The position numbers and the translations under genes were made by a program. From Larus michahellis (taxonomy: Eukaryota > Chordata > Aves > Charadriiformes > Laridae): a DNA stretch of 64,000 nucleotides. This document shows positions 53,801 to 64,000 of this stretch, piece by piece. The first letter of the stretch is position 1. Every line of letters begins with the position of its first letter. The notes beneath the pieces are model-generated. The model had not been told where the DNA came from, ran no database searches, and was given only the letters and a program-made list of their open reading frames with translations. Location of the stretch: assembly GCF_964199755.1 (NCBI RefSeq), contig NC_133917.1, forward strand, positions 5,151,967 to 5,215,966, given 5' to 3'.

Positions 53801-56800
53801 AGGGCTGTGTCGGGGGGGGCCGGGCGTCCCCCAAACAGGGGGAAAACTCCCCAAAATCCCACTGGCATTTTGTCGGAGAGCGGATGGACTCGGGGAGGGG
53901 GGGCGATAACTGTGCCCTGCCGGGGGCAGGTTTAGCGTTGCTGGTGGGAGCGCGGGGGCAAAAGGAGAGAAGGAGACGTTCCCCGTGTCGCCCACGGGGA
54001 CTTCGAGAGCTGCGACCCCCAGAGTCGCTTCATTTCTTCCTGCTCTGACACCCCCGTAACGCGCTCAAGCTTGAGATTGTATTTAAATTGTGATTTTATT
54101 TAAGTTGCAATTTTATTTAAATTGCGATTTTAGTTGAATTGCGATTTTGAATGGCGGTTTTATTTGAATTGCGGTTTTATTTAAGTTGCATTTTTAAGTC
54201 ACATTTTTATTTACATCGCAATTTTATTTTAATTGCCATTTTCTTTCATTTGCGATTTTAGTTAAATTGCGATTTTAGTTAAATTGTGATCTTACTTAAA
54301 TAGTGATTTAAAGCGATTTGTTTAAGCCCTTCTGTCCCATGCCTTTTCCGAGGTTGGGGTTTGGGTTTTTTTGGCATCCCCTGGGGCTTGCGGGGAGCCG
54401 GGCGCGTTGCTGGGACGGGACGGGGGGAGGGTGGCGGAGGCTGTCACCGGTGAGAGGACGGGGAAAGCCACAGGTGCGGGATAATCCGTCTGCCGGGTAA
54501 CGCGGGCGAGTCCTGGGAGCTGGCGGGGAGGTCGCACCAAGTTGGCTTTGAAATTAGTACTCGGGGACCAGCAAAACTCCCTTCCTGGGACCGTTCGTCA
54601 AATTAACTCGTCAAATTAACCGGGGAGCGGGAGGCGTGCGCGCTCCCGAGCGTCGCTGCCACGCGGCCGCAGGTGACGCTGTTCTGTTGAAGCAGGAATT
54701 GGGGGATAAAAAGCAGATTTACCGTTAGCGTTTGCAGCTTAAATCCTATTAAGTTATTTATGCTCAATATTTTTAATAGGTCTTCCCGGTTAGTGCATCA
54801 TTATTAATACAGCGGGCAGGGCGGCGTTTGGAGTTTTACTTGAAAATTGCAGTTTCGGTTGTTCTGGGCTGTTTCGCAGTGCACGGTGCCGCTCTCGCCT
54901 CTTGAATTTCATCCAACAGCCCTGTCGGTTCCCCCAGTTTTCTCAGTATTTCGCTCTTCTTCAAACTTCAGTTTCAAAAATCCAGCAGCTGGGTGTGAAT
55001 CTCTGGTGGTTTTTTTTTTTTCTTTGAACAGTTTTTGGTCATTGAGGATGGCAACCGATTTGCAAAGATGGACCTCAGCAATTCCATAGTCCCAAACCTT
55101 CCCCTTTGTGCCTTTACTAAAGGAATAATTTGAAAACTGATGGAAAGTAAGGGGTGTTTGGGCATTGTGGAGTTTTTCTTTGCATGGGTGAACAGATTTT
55201 GGTTTTCTTGGATTAATTACTGTCCATGCAGGCAAGGAAGGAGAAAAAGAGCTGCAGTGATATATTTTCTTTAGTATTTCAGACATTAATAGCAGTTAAA
55301 AGCGCAGCCTGAAGAGGGGGAAAAGAGATATTGTTTCCTGGAGGCCCTCACGCTTGGTTGCAACTGGAGTGTGAGATGTGGCTGGGTTTTTATTTCTTTG
55401 GGCGCAGTAATCCTGGTAACCCCCTTCCCAGCCCTGGTGGTGAGGGGAAAAGAGAAGCAAAAAGACTTATTTCTGTTTCTCCTGTAGTTCTTCTTTGTCT
55501 TTTGAGGCAGGCACAGATGCTCTTCCTGCGGCGCTGGCAGTGGTATTTCAGCCAAGGAGGGCATTAGCTCTCAGCCTTTGGCTTTTCCAAGGAGAAAAAA
55601 TCAGGTTTTCTGTGGAAAGCTTGCAGCAAGAGAAGCCCCAGCCGGGTTGGGCTGGAGATGCTGCTTTGCCCTTGCGGGTTCTTGAGGGCCTTTGGAGGTC
55701 GGTGGTGGCCATGTCCTGTGGCCAGGTGCCATCTAGTGAGTCCTGCGGGTATCACGTTTGGAGACAAACTGGCTGCGATCAAAAGTGTAGGGTTGGGGTT
55801 TTGGTTTTTTTTCCCCCCAGTTTGGAAATCCCGTTTTTTTATTTTTTAGAAAGGAACCACAAGAACAAAGCAGATGGGTTTTTTTGGCCTGAAACACTCA
55901 GCCCTCTCCCCCTGTAGTAAATACCTCCAGACTCACATTGTGTGCAACACAGGTGATGCTACGGGTGGTTTTATTTGGGTATGGGAAGAAAAGCTGCCTA
56001 CAAGTCTGTGTTTTTGGGGTCGTGCCTGGAGGAGGAGGCAGGCAGAGGTGTGATACTCGCATGGACGCTGCGGGGGTGATGGCTGGGAAGGACGTAAGGG
56101 AGCCCTCCACACCCAACTTCTGCCTTCTTGTCATTGCTGAGCAGAGACACGACGAGGAGGCGGTGATTGACCAGGGAAGAACAAGCAACGTCGTCAACAT
56201 TCACTATGAGAAGGAGGAGCTGGAAGGTGAGTCTCCGCTGAGACCCCGGCAGAGGGGCCACCAGCACAAAGTCCCTGCAGCGTCCCTTGCTCGGCGCCCA
56301 CATCACGTGCGGCAAGGTGTGGCGTACTTCTAAATGAATAAGCGCAGTTATTTTCACATTTTTTTTAATATTATGGCTTTTAAACAGAGGGAAAAAGCCC
56401 CTGTGGAGGCCACGGTGTGTTTTAGCCGTGAAGCTGGATAATTCGGGGCTTGTTTTCTCAGAGAGGCTGCCCTTGGCTTGGGGGGGTCAGGAGAATAATT
56501 TGATGGCTGCAGACGCAGGGCTGTGATTTTCATTTTTTGTTCTGGATTTTGTTATCATGGGACTGATTGGATCTTCTCTTGTCGCCTTGTGCCACACAAA
56601 GATTTTAAAAATAATTACCTTCTGTTGCTGCTTAATGAGCAAGTCTGAGTGTTGTCCAGCCGAAGCTGGAATCTGAGAAGAGGTTCGATACTGTCGGGGC
56701 ACTTTTAGATGACCCGAAGCCATCACTTGTTGCTCCGTTGTTGCACAGTTTGAGTAAAATAGGCTTGGAAAAAGGGACAGGTCTGTGGCATTCCGGGATC

Positions 56801-59800
56801 CAGTGAAAATAAAATGAAGAGAAGTTGGTGTTTCCTCCTGGGGTGGCTGCACTGATTTAATCGTGGCCCCTGCGTCAACCATCTCTGCCATACTCAGAGT
56901 GATGCAAATGCCGCTTTTTTGCAGGCCACCGGACCCTGTACGTGGGCGTGCGGATGCCTCTGGTGAGGCAAAGCCACCGGCATCACAGACCCCACAGCCA
57001 GAAGCATCGGAAACGGGAACGGGAGAAGGACTCCGCCCCGACGGAGCAGGGCTTCCACTGTGAGTCCCGCCGCATTCACGAGACTCCCTGGGGCTACGTG
57101 GCTGCTGGGGTCTTCTGCGAGCAGGTCCTTGTGGCTAGTTTGTGTAGCCTGCTGTTCTGCAGAGGGAAAGTGGCATTATTTAGCAAGACCCCATACTCTC
57201 CTCGTTTATTTATTCTTTTTAAAGCAGTTAAGTGCATAATGGATTTAGGCTCATCTTCCTTAGAGGGATCCTGGCTTTAAAAATGGAAATGCGGGGAAGG
57301 AAAGCTGCCCATCCTTACGCAGAGGTGGAATTGATGCTTCTCCTTCTCTGTGGCTCTGTGCAAGCCTGGACAGACCCCAGGCAGAGGGGTCAGCTCAATA
57401 TTTACGGCTGAACTGGTGCCAGTCCGATGGCCAGTCTGCGTGTGAGTGTGATGGGCTGAATTCAGGCGCGGTAACGGGCTGGGGCTTTGTCTTCTGCCCC
57501 CAGACACCCCGTCCCAGCGGGTGCAGTTCATCCTCGGGACCGAGGAGGACGAGCAGCACGTTCCCCACGACTTGTTCACCGAGCTGGATGAGATCTGCCT
57601 GAAAGAGGGCGAAGATGCCGAGTGGAAGGAAACGGCAAGGTAAATCCCTGCAGTCGGCTGCAGCGGGAGAGGAGTCCCCGTGCCGGCAGCGCCTGCGGGC
57701 TCTGCTTTCTGCTCTCGGGGATGCGAAGCTTTTGCAGCTGCAGGTGCTGATGCGAGGAGCCTTCTCGTTTTGCTACCCCGTAGCTCTGTCAGAGGGGTGC
57801 AGAGCTGAGGCTGTTTTCTTGCAATGGGGCTGATTGTGCCCGATGTGCACAGGTGGCTGAAGTTTGAGGAGGATGTGGAAGACGGCGGCGAGCGCTGGAG
57901 CAAGCCCTACGTGGCCACGCTGTCCTTGCACAGCCTCTTCGAGCTGAGGAGCTGCATCATCAACGGGACGGTGCTGCTGGACATTTGTGCCAACAGCATC
58001 GAAGAGATTGCAGGTACTGTGGGTGCCGTGTCCCTCCGGGAACGGCCGAGCTCCATTTGCTGCTGTGCCTTCACTCCCGAAACAAACCCTGCCCCTGGGT
58101 CCTTTTCCAGAAGTCCCGCTGTGTTTTTAAGTTGTTTTTGGGTGCAGACTGGGCGTGCAACGGGCACAGCAGCTTTTTCTTCCAATATGGGATCCTTTTG
58201 AAGGCAATTTGTAGGGTTGGAGAAGCGATTAGAGAATATTCTCCAGCCAGAAAGGAGGGTGCATCAGGGCTTAGCAGGCTGCTTTTAGAAATAGGGATTC
58301 TGCGTAAGAGCAGAATCCTCTTTAAATAAACTATTTATTACAAGCCATTTCCTTGCATTCTTTTTTTTCTCTTGCCTTAACATCCAGGATTTAAGAATTT
58401 CAAAGGCAGAGTTTGTCTGTAAGATGCCCAAGCGGTGTATTTCTGTGGGGAAGATACTTGAAGTTAATTGAAAAAGCAGCTTTGGAGAAATTGTCTTTGA
58501 CTGGCAGGTCTCCATTCGGCCCTTTCAAGAGCTGGAGAAGTCGGAGCCGTTCTTAGCACGTTTCTCCCCGGGCTCAGCAAATTCTATGAAGGAAACTCTG
58601 GGAAAGTCTGTGCTTATAATTTGGTTAAATGTAGAGAGTCAGACAGAAAAGCCAGATCGGGCAGGAAAATTGCATTATTTAGAATGGGAAATAATTATCG
58701 TAGCGAAGTGATGAATAAGCAGTTCAGTGATGTCTTTGAGCAAAAGGAAATTCTTGCTTTCACTGCAAAGGCTGAACTGTATTAAAATGTCTTGCTGAGC
58801 AAGGCTGAGCCCGCCTCAGGGTATCCTGCATGGCGCAGCTTTCCCCGGGGGCTTCAGGCTTCGGGGTTTGGGGAGTTTCTGCTCTGACGGCTCCGTTTCC
58901 CTTCACCATCCTCAGATATGATCCTGGGCCAGCAAGAACAGTCCACGGAGTTTGACGAGCGCATGCGGGCCAAAGTTCGAGAAGTGCTTTTGAAGAAGCA
59001 TCACCATCAGAACGAGAAGAAAAGAAACAACCTGCTCCCCATTGTCCGCTCGTTTGCTGATGTGAGCAAGAAGCAGTTGGACCTGCACCCCCTTGACAAG
59101 TCAGGTGAGGGCTCCTGCAGGGCTTGGGCACCAGGTGCAGGTTTCTGCGGGGCTCTGGCCCCATGAGACTTGTTCTGGCAAAGAAGTGTCCCAGTTGCTC
59201 CTTGCCCATCTTTTCTGAGCATCTTCCTTTTTCCTACCAGCCCAAACACTCACTCCTCATCCTTCTCCCACCACTATAGAAGCTAAAAATGGGGTTAACC
59301 AGGACACCAATGCGATGGATCTCAGCAAGGTGAGACACTGATAGCTTTCTTATGCCTTTGAGGCCAGATTTGCTCTTGCAAACTTGGCTGCAGGGTGCTG
59401 CAGAGTGCTGTGGGCTTTGCTTTTGGGGTAATCGCCTGAAAGTCCCTTCTCGTGCCCAGGCGGAGCTGCACTTCATGAAGAAAATTCCCATCGGGGCTGA
59501 AGCGTCCAACGTGCTCGTAGGAGAGCTGGATTTCCTTCGCCAGCCCATCGTGGCATTTGTCCGCCTGACCCCGGCTGTCCTCCTCTCGGGCATGACGGAA
59601 GTTCCCATCCCAACAAGGTCTGAATAAGAAGCACAAAGGTTTTATTTAAAAAAAACCACAACAAAACATCAAATTGCATCAGTTGGGCGTCCCAAGGGAA
59701 CAAGGCCAGTGGGAGCAAGCACCTTTCTCCCACCCACATCTCCTTGCCTTCATTTCTCCCTTCCCCTCTGCAGCGTTTAAACCCATTGGCCAATTTTAAT

Positions 59801-62800
59801 GAACGTTGGCCCAAAAATTAAATTTGCGATTGTTTTTGATGATTTCAAATTCATCACTGGAGTTGGTGAGATGATGTGTCCCTTCTTGAGCCGTGCTCTG
59901 GGCTGGGAGCTCCTGGGGATTTCCTTGGGTGCCCTTTGAGCAAGGGCACGTTCTTCTCTCTCATTTTGTTTTTCTTGCCTAGGTTCCTGTTTGTTTTCCT
60001 TGGACCAGGAGGAAAAGCCCATCAATACCATGAGATCGGCAGGTCCATGGCTACCATCATGACAGATGAGGTGTGCTAAGAGAGATCTCAGGGTCATTTT
60101 TTGGCTTTCTTCACCTCTCCCTGTCTCTGTAGTAGTGAGGAAGAGGATTTGCTGTCCCAGCTGCCTGCAGGAGGCTAAAATCCCACCTGGGGCGCTCGTC
60201 CTTCTCCCCAGGGTCCCCAGCACCCTGTCCCCACTGGTGGCATTGCCAGGGCCAGTGAAACTTCTCCGCTTTAAGCAAAAGGCTGTGGTGTGCCATGCGG
60301 GACGGCAGCCTCATGGAGATGATTACAAATACCATGATGTGCAGATTTTGCCTTTTGGGATAATTATCTTGCGTTTAGCCAAGAGCTGATTGCGCGGGTT
60401 AGGACGTCTGAGATGGGTTGTCCTCTCACCAGGTTGTCTCCTATTGGCAGGTTTTCCATGATGTTGCCTATAAAGCCAAGGACCGGGCTGACCTTGTGGC
60501 TGGCATTGATGAGTTTCTGGATCAGGTCACAGTCTTGCCACCAGGAGAGTGGGATCCATCGATCCGAATTGAGCCTCCGAAAAATGTCCCTTCGCAGGTG
60601 GGTGCTGTGGTGGAGGGGGACGGGCAGGATGGCAGCCACGGCTGGGGATGCTGGCCAGGGGCCCAAATTCACAAGTCACATACCGAGACCGGAAGCAAAA
60701 CAAGCCAGCGATTACAAATCCATATCTTTATTTTATTTCCATTCTAACAGGAGAAAAGGAAGATGCCAGGAGCTCTCTATGACAGTGCGTCTCACAGCAA
60801 GCCGGAGAAACACAGTGGTCCTGAACTGGAGCGGACAGGAAGGTATGAACTTTAATAGTTTGGGCTTATTTTTTTCTGTTTGCCTCTAAAATTTGAGCGT
60901 GCGCCTCCTTTCTAGAAGGTTTTCGGGGTTAGTTGGTAGAGTGAAGGGGCTCCACATTACCAGCTCAGTCCCCTGGGCTGGGCGGGTGGGAGATCTGGGC
61001 AGCTGGGCTCAGCCGCAGCATCATCGCACACACGTTTTCTTGATTTGGGATGGAAGCAGATTTGTGAATCCCTCCGGGTAGAGCTCTGCTGCTTCTCAAA
61101 GCGAGGGACTGTTGCAGTAAGAGGGGATGGGCTCTCAGGTTCCGGCTTTTTTCTTTTTGTTGAAGGGGTTTTTTGTATGCCTCAGTTTCTACTGGGTGTA
61201 CCATGGGAGGAGGAGACCACTTCTTTTTAGCAATGAAAGTTACTCTGTGCTCGTGGTTGTCCTTCTGCAGCAAAGAAAACTTAATGTGGTCTTCCAAGAG
61301 AATGGTTTATTTTTTTTCCTTCCTCCAGGCTCTTTGGAGGTTTGATCCTGGATGTGAAGCGAAAGGCCCCGTGGTTCTGGAGTGACTTTCGGGATGGTCT
61401 GAGCCTGAAGTGTCTGGCGTCCTTCCTCTTCCTCTACTGTGCCTGCATGTCCCCTGTCATCACCTTCGGGGGACTGCTGGGGGAGGCGACCGACGGCCAC
61501 ATAGTGAGCACCTCTCTGCTGGGTGGCGCAGGGGAGGATAAAACTCATGCAAAAGTCCTGCTGCAGTGAATTTGCTTTGGTTTTTTTTTTCCCCTAATGG
61601 TTTATTTACTCAGTGCTGCCCCTCTTCCCTGGACAGAGTGCCATGGAGTCGCTGCTGGGCGCGTCCATGACCGGCGTGGTCTATTCCCTCTTTGCTGGCC
61701 AACCTCTCACCATCCTGGGCAGCACCGGACCCGTCCTGGTGTTCGAGAAGATCCTCTACAAATTCTGCAAGTAAGGCTGGCGGCTGCGGCCAGGGCCTGC
61801 GAGAAGCAGTGATGGAGAAAAGATGTTTTTCTTACGTTTTTCTTAGCGGTAGTTGTTAGAGTTGTCTCCTGTGTCACAAGCATTGCACACTGCTGCTTTA
61901 GTATGTGACGGTGCAAGAGCCCTCGGCTCCTGAAGGGTGGATGGGGTCGTTTGGGGCTTTTAGGGTTAAAGCCAAGCAGCGGGAGGAGGAGAAACCACAA
62001 GGGTGTGGATGCCCAAGATGGGCTGCACAAGGAAGATGAGACAAAGCATTCTGGTTTGGGCATGAGGGAAGATTTGCTTTCCTCCGAGTATAAAACTGGG
62101 CACTTTTCAGCATGATTTTTGCTGGAAGTGGAAATATATTTTGCCCACATATACAAATAGTTTTCTGGTCAAATATTTTGAGTTTTGATGATTTTTATTG
62201 AAAAAGTAGGAGCTTTTCATGTGAAAGGGATATTTTCCATGTCCGTCTTTTTTGTTGTGACGACTTTGGTGTGAGATTAATCACCCTAATTGCAATTAAA
62301 TTTATTATTAAGCCCCAACTTGCTGGCAGCAGGTGGGTGGAAAACCAGCCGGTTTCGATGTTAGGGCATCGGGGTGATGCGGGAGAGCACCACCTTCCAC
62401 AACGGGGACCTGACCTCAATTAGCCTCCAAGACATTAACACAAGATAATTGTTAAATAATGATAATTAAATAATTGGCCTCTCTTCCTGTGGGCCCACAC
62501 CCTGCACCGCAGCCCCGAGGCTGTCTGGAGCAGTACATGGAAACCGCATTTCCCATCCGCAGCCTTGACACGCTCCTAAATTGCTCCCAATGCTCCCAAC
62601 TTTCCCCGAAGGCAGGGATGGCGCAGAGCCTCTTGCGGGCCTTTCAACCCTTTGTTTTATTGTGGTTTCCCAGAGACTACACGCTCTCCTATCTCTCTCT
62701 GCGGGCGTGCATCGGGCTGTGGACCACCTTCTTGTGCATCGTGCTGGTGGCCACTGACGCCAGTTGTTTGGTTTGCTACATCACCCGCTTCACCGAAGAA

Positions 62801-63127
62801 GCCTTCGCCTCCCTCATCTGCATGATCTTCATCTATGAGGCTCTAGAGAAGCTGAGTCATCTGCGAGAGATCTACCCTGTGCACATGCACAGCAAGCTCG
62901 ACCTTCTCACCATCTACTAGTGGGTTTTTTCCTCCTAAAATGCTGCTGCCCCTTGGCAGGAGCTCAGGGCTGCACCTCCACTGCCTTTCCCTTACCCCTC
63001 TCTTGGCTTCTCTCCTCCCAGCTGTAAGTGTGAGGCGCCCACCCATCCCAGCAACGAAACCCTGCGTTTCTGGGAGAGCAACAAGATCAACGTGTCTGGC
63101 ATCACCTGGGAAAACCTCACGGTGACT
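50757..63127 (+). CDS. SLC4A8: SLC4A8 sodium-driven chloride/bicarbonate exchanger, 5' part
   Basis: This plasma-membrane transporter (NDCBE) imports Na+ and HCO3- in exchange for Cl- and raises intracellular pH, especially in neurons. Coding exons are 50757-50801, 56145-56226, 56925-57059, 57504-57639, 57853-58013, 58916-59104, 59241-59329, 59460-59617, 59983-60070, 60451-60597, 60751-60842, 61329-61503, 61637-61770, 62674-62919 and 63022-63127; all phases agree, giving 661 residues of roughly 1090. The start [15 protein letters not shown] is specific for SLC4A8 among the Na+-coupled members. The band-3 cytoplasmic domain includes [19 protein letters not shown] and [13 protein letters not shown]. 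Transmembrane segments begin near residue 465 ([17 protein letters not shown]). Exon 15 encodes the large extracellular loop with CKC and N-glycosylation sites NET, NVS and NLT. The rest lies beyond the window. Confidence 0.96.
50850..56144 (+). other. SLC4A8 intron 1
   Basis: A 5.3-kb first intron. The left kilobase is G-rich and repetitive on the + strand; the rest is mixed. An AT-rich minisatellite at 54.07-54.32 kb is annotated separately. I found no exon of another gene. Confidence 0.7.
54070..54322. repeat. AT-rich ~18-bp minisatellite in SLC4A8 intron 1
   Basis: About fourteen imperfect units of the type 'ttaaattgcgattttattt' follow each other, with variants (ttgaattgcggttttattt, ttaagttgcatttttaag). 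The unit length varies from 16 to 20 bases. It is conspicuously AT-rich within a GC-rich region. Confidence 0.85.
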
Positions 63128-64000
63128 GTAAGTGCCCCGAGCCACTGCTTCCTCGTGCTGCGGCCACAGGGTCCAGGGGCATTTGCGTGGTGCAAACCTC
63201 AGAGCCCTTCAGGTGATGACGGGCTTCAAACTGTGGTTGTGCTGCTCTGGAAAGTCATTACTTAGATCTAATGTGTGGTTTTAACCCGCTTGGTCCTGGG
63301 AAGGAGAGTCCACCTTGTCCAGTGCACCTTGTCCCCAGCGTCGTGGGTAATAACTGTCATCCTCTGGACAGTATTTCTGACCAGAAGGGAGGTTAAGCGG
63401 GTGCTTTGATTATTGTAGAAGTTGGAGGACTTAAGTTTATGCTTGAAGGTAGTAATTAGCTTCCTTAATTGGTTCCTAATAACTCCAGGCCTCGCTTTCT
63501 TACTCAGCACTGTCTGAAGGTGCCTGCATAAATTTGCATGTCTGAGCAGCCTCTTGGGCTGCTGTTGCTGGAAGCAGAGCCCAGGCATAGGACGGGGGGC
63601 TCTTGTGGACATCTTCCTCCCCCTGTGACCATGTCCTGTGAGCCCTCCACCGGGAAGGGGCAATTTGTCTCTTCTCCTTTCCTGTCATGGTTGTCCTAGC
63701 CCTCCTTCCCCGTTCCCTCTTTCTCTATCCCCAAGAGTTTCCAGTGTTTCCTTCCCCTCTGGTGTCTTCTTCAACCATGGTGACCTGCCGTTCAAACGGA
63801 GGATGTGCCATGGGTCTGGTGTCCCATCGTATCTCTTCTCTCCGCTCTCCTCTGTGTAATTCGATAATGTCCTGGTTTGATGTGTCACTTGTTCAGCTGC
63901 TGCCGCTCATTAAATATAAATCTCCATTGTCAGCAGCAGTTACAAGGTCATGGATCTTGGACCAAGATCCTCAAAATCCCCCAGTTACCCCAGGTTTCCT
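63128..64000 (+). other. SLC4A8 intron 15, running off the window
   Basis: The sequence begins with a consensus donor (GTAAGT). The next SLC4A8 exon (starting near ECQEMHG in human) is not found before the end. Nothing else is recognisable. Confidence 0.7.

Noticed and set aside
50757-63127. Assignment as SLC4A10, which would make the neighbour the true TANK
   Set aside because: The N-terminus ([15 protein letters not shown]) and the following exons match SLC4A8, and GALNT6 next door fits human 12q13 order.

Overview
The window looks like a GC-rich, gene-dense piece of a bird genome, probably a microchromosome. It has CR1-type LINE fragments, short introns, dense CpG islands and many GC-rich minisatellites, and its protein-coding genes are split into exons with consensus splice sites. 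All gene models below were built by hand from splice sites, reading phase and recalled vertebrate protein sequences; no search was run.

Layout. Positions 1-16200 have no gene I can support. They hold a strong CpG island (about 4.1-5.4 kb), a second small GC-rich CCAAT-containing patch (about 12.7-12.9 kb) and several degenerate CA/TG alternating tracts. GLI1 follows on the + strand (coding 16279-24192, 11 coding exons, 1301 residues, complete). From 24.9 to 29.8 kb lie two CpG-island promoters without an identified gene. One carries an RFX X-box and an NRF1-like site. The other has six 21-bp GC-box repeats followed by a TATA box and an initiator at the expected spacing. GALNT6 is on the - strand (coding 29822-36542, 10 coding exons, 621 residues, complete), with a probable noncoding first exon in a CpG island at about 39.5 kb flanked by minisatellites. 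A TANK-like gene follows on the + strand (supported exons 43422-46281). The first 15 coding exons of SLC4A8 (+ strand, 50757-63127) run off the right-hand end.

Biology. GLI1 is the zinc-finger transcription factor at the end of Hedgehog signalling. GALNT6 is a Golgi enzyme that starts mucin-type O-glycosylation. SLC4A8 is a sodium-driven chloride/bicarbonate exchanger. GALNT6 and SLC4A8 are also neighbours on human 12q13, so this part of the order is conserved, whereas GLI1 sits several megabases away in human.

The most interesting item is the TANK-like gene. It keeps the TBK1-binding helix, a PxQxT-type TRAF-binding motif, the IRGP/W motif and the C-terminal zinc finger of TANK, but it lies beside SLC4A8 rather than SLC4A10. 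From human gene order (TBR1-TANK-SLC4A10, EOMES-AZI2-SLC4A7, TBX21-TBKBP1), I infer that it is a fourth whole-genome-duplication copy of the TBK1-adaptor family, at a position where I know of no human gene of this family.
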